A stretch of 14,110 nucleotides of DNA from DBFJGL01 sp048394785 (GTDB lineage: Bacteria > Bacillota > Clostridia > Christensenellales > CAG-917): contig DBFJGL010000016.1 of assembly GCA_048394785.1 (NCBI GenBank), positions 1 through 14,110 of the forward strand, given 5' to 3'. The translations under genes were made by a program, and so were the position numbers. This document shows, piece by piece, positions 7,421 through 14,110 of this stretch. Within the stretch, counting starts at the first letter, position 1. Each line of letters begins with the position of its first letter. The notes beneath the pieces are model-generated. The model saw only the letters and a program-made list of their open reading frames with translations. It ran no database searches and had not been told where the DNA came from.

Positions 7421-8661
7421 TGCCAAAACTCGACGGCGATATTAAAAAGCGGTGGGTGCGCCTGTCGCTCATAAATATGTTTATGCTGCTCGTGGTATTC
7501 GGGCTGTTTATGACGGGCTTCGGCATTTTTGCCGCGAGCGCGGACTCGGCAACGGTAAAAAGCGATATAAAAGAATATGCTCAAAGCCTTTTGAAATACA
7601 GCGAAGACGAGCTGCGCGCCGCGCTTGCGGACGGTTCGGGGCTTCCCTTCGGAGAGGATATGAACCCCAATTTCAGTTTCGGCATTTACAAAGAGCGCGT
7701 CAACGGCACATACGAACTGCTTGTCAAAGACGATTTTCTTGAAAGAGAACAGCCTCCCATCGGGGGAAAACTCGACACTGCCGCAGAGGAGAGCGTGGGC
7801 GGACATTCGTTCATTACGTACACCGCGCGCATTGCGCCCAACGTATTCGTAAAAGTGTTCGCACCCTCCGATTTTGTAAATAACGCGGAAGGGCACATCG
7901 CGCTTTACGGCATTCCGTTTATCATAGGTTTCATAATAATCTGCATTGTAATAAGCCTGTCGGTCGGCTATATAGAAATAAAGCCGATTATGGAAAGCAA
8001 CTTAAAACAAAAGAGTTTTATCAACGATATGTCGCACGAGATACGCACACCGCTTGCAATCATAAAGGGCAATCTCGAAAACGTGGCGGCGATGCCCGAC
8101 TCAAGGGTGGGCGACGTAAACGAAATATTAGAGCAATGTCTTGAAGAAGTCGACTATATGTCCAATATGTCGTCGGGACTGCTCAGCATAGTGCGCGGCG
8201 AAAACAAGCACACCAAAAAAGAATCGATAATGAGCGAAGCCGTCAGCGAGGTCGTGGATATGTACGCGGACGTTGCGGCGGTATCGGGCAAGGGCATTGT
8301 CGCAAGTATGGATTATTGCGACATCAGAGTGGACAAAGAAAAGATAAAACAGCTTATGACCATACTCATTGACAACGCGCTCAAATACACTTCGGAAGGG
8401 GACAGGATAAGCATAAAACTCAAAAACTCCGCGGACGGCTGCGTGCTGTCGGTGTCCGACACGGGCATAGGGGTGAGCAAAGGCGAACTCGAACTCATTT
8501 TCGACAGGTTTTATCGCGCCGAGAACGCCCGCGAAATTCAGGGTACGGGACTCGGACTTGCCATTGCAAAATCCATTGTGGAAAGTATGGACGGAATAAT
8601 CAAGGCGCAGAACAACGTCCCGTCGGGGCTGGAAATCATCGCGCAATTCCGTCGTTCGTAA
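7420..8661 (+). CDS. Sensor histidine kinase
   Basis: Membrane histidine kinase of 413 residues that phosphorylates the preceding response regulator. Order: transmembrane helix 1 (about 14-40), an extracytoplasmic sensor domain of about 120 residues (41-158), transmembrane helix 2 (160-184), then without a clear HAMP domain the HisKA segment with His206 in DMSHEIRTPLAII, and the ATPase domain with N box Asn319 (IDNALKYT), G1 DTGIG (347-351), FDRFYR (361-366) and G2 GTGLGL (375-380). All catalytic motifs are intact. I chose the ATG at 7420, which overlaps the regulator's stop as TGATG and implies coupled translation; an upstream in-frame GTG at 7402 is a possible alternative. The sensor domain resembles nothing I recognise, so the stimulus is unknown. 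Confidence 0.95.
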   Translation: MPKLDGDIKKRWVRLSLINMFMLLVVFGLFMTGFGIFAASADSATVKSDIKEYAQSLLKYSEDELRAALADGSGLPFGEDMNPNFSFGIYKERVNGTYELLVKDDFLEREQPPIGGKLDTAAEESVGGHSFITYTARIAPNVFVKVFAPSDFVNNAEGHIALYGIPFIIGFIIICIVISLSVGYIEIKPIMESNLKQKSFINDMSHEIRTPLAIIKGNLENVAAMPDSRVGDVNEILEQCLEEVDYMSNMSSGLLSIVRGENKHTKKESIMSEAVSEVVDMYADVAAVSGKGIVASMDYCDIRVDKEKIKQLMTILIDNALKYTSEGDRISIKLKNSADGCVLSVSDTGIGVSKGELELIFDRFYRAENAREIQGTGLGLAIAKSIVESMDGIIKAQNNVPSGLEIIAQFRRS

Positions 8662-8665
8662 CGCT

Positions 8666-11600
8666 ATGAAAAGGCGAGCGTTTCAAATCTTCATACTCGT
8701 TGCCGCCGTCGTTTTGCTTGTCGGCGCGCTTGCTGGGTGCAACGACGGGAATATAACTTACAACAAACCCGTCGATTGGACGACGTACCTTAACGACGTG
8801 ACGGGTATGGTGGCGGACGAAATCATTGCCGCAGGCGGCACGCTCGGCATAGAAATCTCGGGCGAAGCCGAAATAGGCGGCGAGGTTTTCAATATTTACG
8901 CAGGTTTTAATTTTGACGTTCTCAATCTCGATAAAAGCAAACTCGCGGTTAAGGTCGTAAAAGGCGATGATAACAAAAAGGAAGATTTATCCGACAATAA
9001 CGGACAGTCAAGTGCCGAAATTGCAAGCGGCAATGAAACCGAAAATAAATACGAATATGCCGCGGGCGACGTCGTTTTTGCCGTTATGTCAGACTCAAAC
9101 GACACTTATGTGGAAATTGCTCCCAACGCGTTTATCCCCGACAACAAACTGAAAATCACGAATATAGGGGTGCTCGATTGGCTTCAAACGGGATTTGCGC
9201 CGGACGGCGACGGGACTTTGCGCGACAGATTGCAGGGCATGCTTTTCGACCTCGGAGAAACGGTGTTTTCCGGCGCGGACGTTTCGCCTGCGGACAGCGA
9301 ATACAAGTTCTTTTTCGCAACTGAGAATTGGACGCAGAGAATGAAAAATTATCTGTCGGCAATCGAGCTCGCAATAGGCGCGGATACCTTCAAAATGATG
9401 TACGGAATGTTCGGCGCGGCTACCGCCGCCGAGTTTGCGGAGCTTATGGCAGCGCCGTCGGGTTACGTCAGTTTCAAGACGGAGAACGGCTCGCTGAATT
9501 CGGTGTCCACCGACAATATGACCGTTTCGTCAAAGGATGTAGATATGTCCTTATCCTTTGACGTAAAATCCGAGCTGACGGCGGCGCTTGACGAGATGTT
9601 CCCCGAAAGCGATGACGGTTATTCGGTTACGAAAGCCGCCTGTTCGTCCATATCCGGACAACTTTCTTTATACGATTCGACGGCAAGACGCACCGCCGTA
9701 AATTACGATTTTGAACTCAACGTAAACCTCGACATCGTAAAACTCGCTTTGAGCGGTTGGGATTTGAGCAAACTCGACGACGACAATTATTTTCATTTCA
9801 GACTGCATCACCGATGCGTGCAGGGCGCGTGTACGGAGTTCTGCACAAGCAGAATAAGCTCGGCAAGGGGCGCGGTTGCGGACATAGCTTTTTCGCCCTC
9901 CGACTTCGACAGCTATAATATTTTTGTAAATTTCGACATAAAGGCGATGATGAGCCAAGAGTTTTTGGAGGAGGCGGTTCGCCGCGACGATTCGGCAGGC
10001 GAATATCTTTTGCCCGATTATCTTTTCCTGACTCTGCCTTATTCGGAATTCGACTCCGAGAACCCGTTGAGAGAACTGATGTCTTCGGTTTACGCAGACC
10101 TCATTTATGCCGAGCCTGCGGATAAGATAAGTTATTCGGCTTCGATATTCGACGCTTTGCGAGAGAGTTACCCTCTCATAGACGATATTTTCGGCGATTA
10201 TCTCGTGAGCGGCGACTATACGGCGGATACGCTCAGATTAAACGTGGAGGAGAACTTTTACGGGCAGCTTGCCGTATACGACATTCATAAGTATACCGTA
10301 TATATAATCGCCGACGATTTGGCGGAGTTGAAATCCTATTATTGGATAAACAACGAGAGTCTTGCAAGCTACATTGCGCTCGATTGGCAGTTTGACGAGA
10401 TAAGCGTCGCCGCCGACAACGGGCTCAACCTCACCAACGTATACGACTCAAACGGCAATCTTCTGCACGGAGTTGCGGCAGCCGACGGCAAAGCGCAATA
10501 CGTGCCTATGAGTCCCGAGGAAGCAAGCGCGCTTATAGGCGGTCATCTTAAAATAACTTACAGCAACATTTATAAGTCGCAGCATATAAGCTCGGAAGCT
10601 ACGATTTTGGCATACGAGGGGCTGGATACGACGGATTTCGAGAACGTGCAGACGGTGACGCTTACCGTCGAGTATCCCAACGCCCTCGATTATTCCCGTT
10701 TTATCAGTCATTTCGGCAACGATTATTCCTCGTCGTTTACAATGAAAAAGGACGTAAGAATAAAGCTTTCGCCTCTTGAAAACTTCGAGTTCAAGGCAAA
10801 TGCGTCCGAAGACGACGAGTTCAGGATAACGGGCAGTCAGACGGAACCGCCGAAATTTTTACAGGGGGCGGCAAATCTTACGTATAAAGACGGCGTTGAA
10901 AAAACCTTGCACGTGCTCGGAACCTGCGCGGCAGTCAGAACTGCAAAAAGCGCGCTTTCTTCCACCATTCTGTATTATACCGAGAGATACGGCACTCACA
11001 CCGTAACGTTCAACGTCGCGGGCAGACGCGTCGAGACAAGCGTAACCATAAAACAGCCCGACGATTATGAATACATTGGCATAGGCGATGAGTACGCAAC
11101 GGTCAACAAAAGTATGTTTGCGTACTCTATGGCGTATCTTTACGTATGGTACAATGACGACTTGACGGATGAAGACAAACCCCGCAGAATAAGCGTTCGG
11201 CTTAATGCAAGCGATTATTATATCAACGGCAAATCTCTGGGTGCGGATTCGGGAGAGTGGCTGGTATCGTCAAGCGGCAGAGTTACTTTTCTGCGCGCCG
11301 CAAAGTATAAGGTCGAAATAAGGCGTGACGGGTTCCCGACAAAAGCAGAACAAGTCATAAATCTGTTTGTGGCGGCAAAGCAGTCGCAGCCGCCCTCGTA
11401 TACTTTGAATCCGAGCGTATATAACAGATATTATTTTACGTCTGCGGACGGCAGCGGCTCTTATGAATTTCGCGCGTCGCTTATGAATGCCCGGCACGGC
11501 GAGGAAGAAACGCACGATAAGAATTTTACCGTAAGCGTGTATAAAGCCGACGTATCGGGCAGTACGCTGTCATATAAGAAAATGAACCTTACGGAGCAGG

Positions 11601-11860
11601 ACGGCATTTATAAGGACGACGCAGGCTTGCTGAATTCCGTTGCATTGAAAGTAGGTTCGGGGGACTACGGGGGAATAAACGCCGTTTACGAGGTGCCTTC
11701 AATGATAAACGGATATATTTCCGTTACCGCAAAATTAAGCTTCAAACAGTCGGGTTATTACCGCGTGGTAATGGAAATGACGGGCGGCGCGTCGGGGAGT
11801 TGCAGATGCCAATGGGATATTTACGTGGGGCAATATTCCGCGGTAAATCAATCGACTTGA
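8666..11860 (+). CDS. Very large lipoprotein of unknown function in the two-component operon
   Basis: A 1064-residue exported lipoprotein. The signal peptide MKRRAFQIFILVAAVVLLVG runs into the lipobox LAGC, so Cys25 would be lipid-anchored to the outer face of the membrane. The mature part has no membrane helix at its C-terminus and no enzyme motif or sortase signal that I recognise. It is acidic, rich in Tyr, Ser and Asp, and has the strand-rich look of a surface protein. The first 300 residues (repeated alternation such as GTLGIEISGEAEIGG, and YVSFKTENGSLNS) recall a LolA/LppX-like lipoprotein fold, and segments beyond about 750 look Ig-like; both are guesses. An odd His/Cys cluster lies at 381-393 (HHRC-x4-C-x3-C), and CRC occurs near the C-terminus. 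The gene starts 4 nt after the kinase stop with no ribosome site, so translation is probably coupled. It may be a sensor accessory or an output of the system. Confidence 0.85.
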   Translation: MKRRAFQIFILVAAVVLLVGALAGCNDGNITYNKPVDWTTYLNDVTGMVADEIIAAGGTLGIEISGEAEIGGEVFNIYAGFNFDVLNLDKSKLAVKVVKGDDNKKEDLSDNNGQSSAEIASGNETENKYEYAAGDVVFAVMSDSNDTYVEIAPNAFIPDNKLKITNIGVLDWLQTGFAPDGDGTLRDRLQGMLFDLGETVFSGADVSPADSEYKFFFATENWTQRMKNYLSAIELAIGADTFKMMYGMFGAATAAEFAELMAAPSGYVSFKTENGSLNSVSTDNMTVSSKDVDMSLSFDVKSELTAALDEMFPESDDGYSVTKAACSSISGQLSLYDSTARRTAVNYDFELNVNLDIVKLALSGWDLSKLDDDNYFHFRLHHRCVQGACTEFCTSRISSARGAVADIAFSPSDFDSYNIFVNFDIKAMMSQEFLEEAVRRDDSAGEYLLPDYLFLTLPYSEFDSENPLRELMSSVYADLIYAEPADKISYSASIFDALRESYPLIDDIFGDYLVSGDYTADTLRLNVEENFYGQLAVYDIHKYTVYIIADDLAELKSYYWINNESLASYIALDWQFDEISVAADNGLNLTNVYDSNGNLLHGVAAADGKAQYVPMSPEEASALIGGHLKITYSNIYKSQHISSEATILAYEGLDTTDFENVQTVTLTVEYPNALDYSRFISHFGNDYSSSFTMKKDVRIKLSPLENFEFKANASEDDEFRITGSQTEPPKFLQGAANLTYKDGVEKTLHVLGTCAAVRTAKSALSSTILYYTERYGTHTVTFNVAGRRVETSVTIKQPDDYEYIGIGDEYATVNKSMFAYSMAYLYVWYNDDLTDEDKPRRISVRLNASDYYINGKSLGADSGEWLVSSSGRVTFLRAAKYKVEIRRDGFPTKAEQVINLFVAAKQSQPPSYTLNPSVYNRYYFTSADGSGSYEFRASLMNARHGEEETHDKNFTVSVYKADVSGSTLSYKKMNLTEQDGIYKDDAGLLNSVALKVGSGDYGGINAVYEVPSMINGYISVTAKLSFKQSGYYRVVMEMTGGASGSCRCQWDIYVGQYSAVNQST

Positions 11861-11892
11861 CTGTAATAAACAATGTACAACGTTAAAATACG

Positions 11893-11926
11893 ACGCTCTC
11901 GGCATTTTGTGCGCGAGGGCGTTTTT
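11893..11926 (+). terminator. Intrinsic terminator of the two-component/lipoprotein operon
   Basis: ACGCTCTCG (11893-11901) pairs with CGAGGGCGT (11914-11922) with one G-U pair, followed by T's to 11926. It lies about 30 nt after the lipoprotein stop. Confidence 0.88.
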
Positions 11927-11942
11927 ATATAAACAAAGGCTA

Positions 11943-11971
11943 TTGAACATTATTGCGCGCCGTGGTATAAT
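11943..11971 (+). promoter_or_regulatory. Strong sigma-A promoter of the ferredoxin/radical SAM operon
   Basis: TTGAAC (11943-11948) and TATAAT (11966-11971) with a 17-nt spacer, plus TGG directly before the -10 (extended -10). It sits just downstream of the preceding terminator, so the next operon is an independent unit. The leader is short, about 15 nt, with a strong AAGGAGGGG site at 11981-11989. Confidence 0.88.
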
Positions 11972-11992
11972 ATATTCGATAAGGAGGGGCAT

Positions 11993-12433
11993 ATGGGTTA
12001 TTTTATAAAAAAAGAGGAGTGCGTCGATTGCGGTTATTGCAAACTGCTCTGTCATTTCGGTGCGATAGACGAGGTTGACGCGTCGTATTATACCGTGGAC
12101 GGCTCAAAGTGCATAGGGTGCGCGCAATGTTTCGAGGGGTGTCCCGCAAGCGCGATATATCCCGACGAAAATCAGCGCGACATAGCGGACGTAAGCATAA
12201 TAGAGGAGAACTGCATAGGTTGTTCGCTGTGTATGCGAGTCTGTCCCGTAGGCGCAATCACGGGCAAGATAAAGGAGCCGTTTACTCTGCATAAAGAGCG
12301 GTGTATACGTTGCGGACTGTGCTTCACCAAGTGTAAAAAGGAAGCGATAAAAGTCGTCTATGCCGACGAGGCGACGGCAAAAAACAAGGTTAAAAAACAG
12401 GCGGAAAACGCCGAACACAATACGGATACGTAG
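11993..12433 (+). CDS. Ferredoxin-like protein with four 4Fe-4S binding motifs
   Basis: A small cytoplasmic iron-sulfur protein of 146 residues, presumably an electron carrier. Four CxxCxxCxxxC motifs are complete: Cys10/13/16/20, Cys40/43/46/50, Cys74/77/80/84 and Cys104/107/110/114, so it can bind four 4Fe-4S clusters as two tandem double-cluster modules. The second and third motifs end in CP, as in 2[4Fe-4S] ferredoxins, while the first and the fourth have CH and CK instead. The C-terminal tail (about 123-146) is polar and Lys/Glu/Asn-rich. The ribosome site AAGGAGGGG is near-consensus. The stop lies 1 nt before the radical SAM gene, which suggests that it serves as that protein's electron donor or partner. 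That link is inference; a subunit of another oxidoreductase is the alternative. Confidence 0.9.
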   Translation: MGYFIKKEECVDCGYCKLLCHFGAIDEVDASYYTVDGSKCIGCAQCFEGCPASAIYPDENQRDIADVSIIEENCIGCSLCMRVCPVGAITGKIKEPFTLHKERCIRCGLCFTKCKKEAIKVVYADEATAKNKVKKQAENAEHNTDT

Positions 12434-12434
12434 A

Positions 12435-13265
12435 ATGCGGCAAACGGTAAGAATAGCAAGGGTAGGGCTTCATTTTTACGAAGAACCTCCGATATCGGGC
12501 GAAAAAGGCAGTGGTACTGTCTTTTTTTCGGGTTGCAGACTGAACTGCGTTTATTGTCAGAACTACAATATCTCCCGCCGCGGGCACGGCGTCAACGTCA
12601 GCGGCGGCGAATTGATAAAGCTGATGAAATATCTTGTCAATGAGGGTGCGCACAATATAAATTTCGTTACCCCGTCCGCGTGGACAAAAAGACTTATACC
12701 CATACTTAAAGAAGCGAAAAATACTGTTAAAGTGCCTTTTGTGTGGAATTGCAGCGGAAACGAAAGCGTAGAAGAATTGCGGGAGTTAAAGGGCTTGGTA
12801 GACGTTTATCTTCCCGATTTCAAATATGCGGACGATAAGTTGGCAAAGGAATACAGCGGAGTCGACGGCTACCGCGAAGCGGCGCGCGCCGCGCTCAAAG
12901 AGATGAGAGCGCAACAGCCCGACGACGTGTTCGAAGACGGTATAATGCAGAGAGGGGTTATCGTCAGACACCTTGTTCTGCCTGCCGCCGCGAAAAATAC
13001 GCGGCTCGTTCTTAAAGATATTGCGGCAGTCGACAGCAGTTTGTACGTCAGTCTTATGGGGCAGTATTTCCCGGCAGGCGCGGCGACAGGTCATCCGACG
13101 CTCGGACGGCGGGTGAGCGAGGAGGAGTACGACGACGCGACGGAAGCGTTTTTCGACGCGGGTTTATACAACGGTTTCGCTCAAAGCCTTGACAGCGCGA
13201 CGGAAGATTACGTTCCCGATTTTGACGAAGCCGCTCTGCGCCATTTGATATCCTCGCTGAAATAA
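12435..13265 (+). CDS. Radical SAM protein of the PflX/COG1313 (PflA-like) group
   Basis: An S-adenosylmethionine radical enzyme of 276 residues; the group is related to pyruvate formate-lyase activase but its substrate is unknown. The cluster-binding cysteines are Cys34, Cys38 and Cys41 in GCRLNCVYCQN, preceded by the group's hallmark HFYEEPPISGEKGSGTVFFSG. The rest follows the group pattern through VDVYLPDFKYAD, VIVRHLVLP, MGQYFPAG and YVPDFDEAALRHLI. Group members usually have an N-terminal part with extra cysteines (CxLCPRxC type) before this point. It is absent here, and the in-frame extension up to 12360 has no cysteine and overlaps the ferredoxin gene. The ATG at 12435 stands 1 nt after the ferredoxin stop and has no clear Shine-Dalgarno sequence, so translation is probably coupled. 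The family is clear; substrate and glycyl-radical partner are not visible in the window. Confidence 0.9.
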   Translation: MRQTVRIARVGLHFYEEPPISGEKGSGTVFFSGCRLNCVYCQNYNISRRGHGVNVSGGELIKLMKYLVNEGAHNINFVTPSAWTKRLIPILKEAKNTVKVPFVWNCSGNESVEELRELKGLVDVYLPDFKYADDKLAKEYSGVDGYREAARAALKEMRAQQPDDVFEDGIMQRGVIVRHLVLPAAAKNTRLVLKDIAAVDSSLYVSLMGQYFPAGAATGHPTLGRRVSEEEYDDATEAFFDAGLYNGFAQSLDSATEDYVPDFDEAALRHLISSLK

Positions 13266-13283
13266 TTGCGGTTTGCAATTATT
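13261..13283 (+). terminator. Weak AT-rich hairpin at the end of the radical SAM operon
   Basis: AATAATTGC (13261-13269) and GCAATTATT (13275-13283) form a perfect 9-bp stem with a 5-nt loop that overlaps the stop codon. The stem is AT-rich and no T run follows, so termination is doubtful; it may simply be the edge of the repeat region. Confidence 0.35.
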
Positions 13284-13414
13284 ATCGGACTTACACCTCT
13301 GCATATGGGACTGTCGTGTATAAGTTATCGTCGTTTGTTTAGGGGATTGCTTCGTCACTTCGCAATCGCTCCGTTCCTCGCAATGACACGCTCGAAAATT
13401 GTTTCGCTCGCTTG

Positions 13415-13434
13415 ATTTTGACAAAAGTCAAAAT
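13415..13434. repeat. Short perfect hairpin within the repeat region
   Basis: ATTTTGAC and GTCAAAAT form an 8-bp stem around AAAA. It is flanked by two GCTCGCTTG direct repeats (about 13406-13414 and 13438-13446) and by outer arms GAAAATT and AATTTTC, giving a nested palindrome. Confidence 0.65.
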
Positions 13435-13462
13435 GTTGCTCGCTTGTTAATTTTCTCGCATT

Positions 13463-13512
13463 CCGCGTGCGTTATGTTACGCGCATTGCGCTACACGCTT
13501 AATCGCACGCGG
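13463..13512. repeat. Inverted repeat CCGCGTGCG/CGCACGCGG
   Basis: Perfect 9-bp arms at 13463-13471 and 13504-13512 enclose a 32-nt loop with TTACGCGCATTGCGC, itself partly self-complementary. It separates the two left-arm repeat units. Confidence 0.65.
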
Positions 13513-13667
13513 GCTCAGTGTATGTGGTTTGCGTTCCTATTTAGGGGATTGCTTCGTCACTCTTTCATCGTTCCTCGCAATGACAGAGATTATATAGTCT
13601 TTTTAATCAAATAAATTAAAATACAACATTGATAAGATAAAATGCATTGCCGTCGAAACCCGACGTT

Positions 13668-13850
13668 TCACTGCGAGCAAGGTGCGGCAGTCCATTAAAT
13701 AGGAATGCACATCTCATTAACGGAAAACACCTCGTGTCACTGCGAGCGAAGCCGTAAGGCGAAGCGCGGCAGTCCCCTAAATAGAGAAATGCACCCTGTT
13801 CACGGCACCCCGCGTGTCACTGCGAGCGCAGCGCGGCAGTCCCCTAAGCA
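13668..13850. repeat. Three direct repeat units with 69 and 80 nt period
   Basis: TCACTGCGAG begins at 13668, 13737 and 13817, each followed by GCGGCAGTCC and then, after the first two, by a partly conserved filler (AATAG(A)GAATGCAC-like, then ACGG and C-rich). The filler similarity shows that larger units of about 70-80 nt were duplicated, not only the short palindrome. Confidence 0.7.
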
Positions 13851-14036
13851 GACGACGATAACTTATATATGGCAATCACGTGAGCAAAGAGAACTATTTG
13901 CACTATTGCGCGCGGCAGTCCCATATGCAGGCGACAATAACCTATAATCGGCAGTCCCTTGAATAAGTGCGTTAAACCGTATGATTATGTTTACTCCTAT
14001 GAGGTGGGATGCGAAAACTTCATAAACAGTTTAAGA

Positions 14037-14055
14037 AAAACGGCATATCCGTTTT
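14037..14055. terminator. Possible bidirectional hairpin with A and T flanks
   Basis: AAAACGG (14037-14043) pairs with CCGTTTT (14049-14055) around CATAT. The T run is only four long in each direction and part of the stem, so it is a weak terminator at best. No gene in the window ends close to it. Confidence 0.3.
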
Positions 14056-14065
14056 ACGTCAATGC

Positions 14066-14087
14066 TTGTATGCGTATGCGCGTACAA
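14066..14087. repeat. Hairpin near the window end
   Basis: TTGTATGCG and CGCGTACAA form a 9-bp stem with one G-U pair around TATG. No T run follows. It could be a leader structure or operator of a gene beyond the window. Confidence 0.35.
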
Positions 14088-14110
14088 TAAAGTCTTGAAA
14101 AGTCAAGTAA

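Larger units (their letters stand above)
13291..13945. repeat. Composite inverted-repeat array built from short palindromic units
   Basis: Two arms in opposite orientation. Left arm: units at 13338-13388 and 13538-13584 read TTAGGGGATTGCTTCGTCAC and end CCTCGCAATGACA. Right arm: units at 13666-13700, 13734-13784, 13814-13849 and about 13901-13945 read (TG)TCACTGCGAGC and end GCGGCAGTCCCCTAA. The arms match as inverted repeats: 13321-13345 against 13841-13865 (23 of 25) and 13299-13313 against 13916-13930 (15 of 15). Similar TTGCGAGG/GCAATGAC repeats are scattered in many bacterial genomes. No transposase is seen. Confidence 0.82.
13266..14110. other. Gene-free repeat-rich stretch
   Basis: About 845 nt with no supported gene. 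It holds the repeat mosaic at 13291-13945, several hairpins (13415-13434, 13463-13512, 14037-14055, 14066-14087) and an AT-rich patch around 13590-13640. The short ORFs here translate repeat units in both directions and have no ribosome sites. Confidence 0.8.

Noticed and set aside
13164..13424. Minus-strand ORF of 86 codons over the end of the radical SAM gene and the repeats
   Set aside because: Half is a shadow of a real gene, half is translated repeat (CHCEERSD-like).
13668..13850. Evenly spaced repeats as a CRISPR array
   Set aside because: Only three units, spacing of 69 and 80 nt, repeats not identical, fillers similar to each other, and no cas genes.
13705..13947. Plus-strand ORF of 80 codons in the repeat region
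   Set aside because: It translates the repeat units themselves (CHCERSR-like runs, a known artefact of such repeats) and has no ribosome site.

Overview
The window looks like a chromosome segment of a Gram-positive, probably uncultured gut-type member of the Clostridia (Bacillota). The signs are purine-rich Shine-Dalgarno sequences, sigma-A-type promoters with 17-nt spacers, an ECF sigma promoter of the Bacillus SigM/SigW type, a lipoprotein signal, a probable sporulation-type YtxC relative and 4Fe-4S/radical SAM anaerobic enzymes. TGA is used as a stop in several genes (standard code 11). No rRNA, tRNA, CRISPR array, transposase or phage gene was seen.

Left part (1-3493): two minus-strand carbohydrate genes, a GH3 beta-glycosidase (its 3' end lies outside the window) and, upstream of it, a left-handed beta-helix sugar O-acetyltransferase. 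They diverge across about 290 bp of AT-rich DNA from an AraC-family regulator at 3494-4249, a plausible local regulator of the pair. Middle part (4318-5537): an ECF sigma factor gene behind its own ECF-type promoter, overlapping by 11 nt a membrane protein with an extracellular PepSY-like domain that is the probable anti-sigma factor, then an intrinsic terminator. At 5643-6353 stands a lone gene resembling sporulation protein YtxC.

Right part: a sigma-A promoter (6643-6671) drives a three-gene operon made of an OmpR-type response regulator, a sensor histidine kinase (TGATG overlap) and a very large lipoprotein of 1064 aa of unknown function (4-nt gap), closed by a terminator at 11893-11926. 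A second strong promoter (11943-11971) drives a two-gene operon: a protein with four 4Fe-4S sites and, 1 nt later, a PflX-like radical SAM protein that lacks the N-terminal cysteine segment I recall for that family. The last ~850 bp hold no convincing gene. They are a mosaic of palindromic repeats arranged as two inverted arms, and a related palindrome lies at 6471-6532.

The most unusual items are the giant lipoprotein tied to a two-component system, the ferredoxin/radical SAM pair, the SD-less leader of the autoregulated sigma gene, and the inverted repeat mosaic. No wholly new system could be demonstrated from sequence alone.
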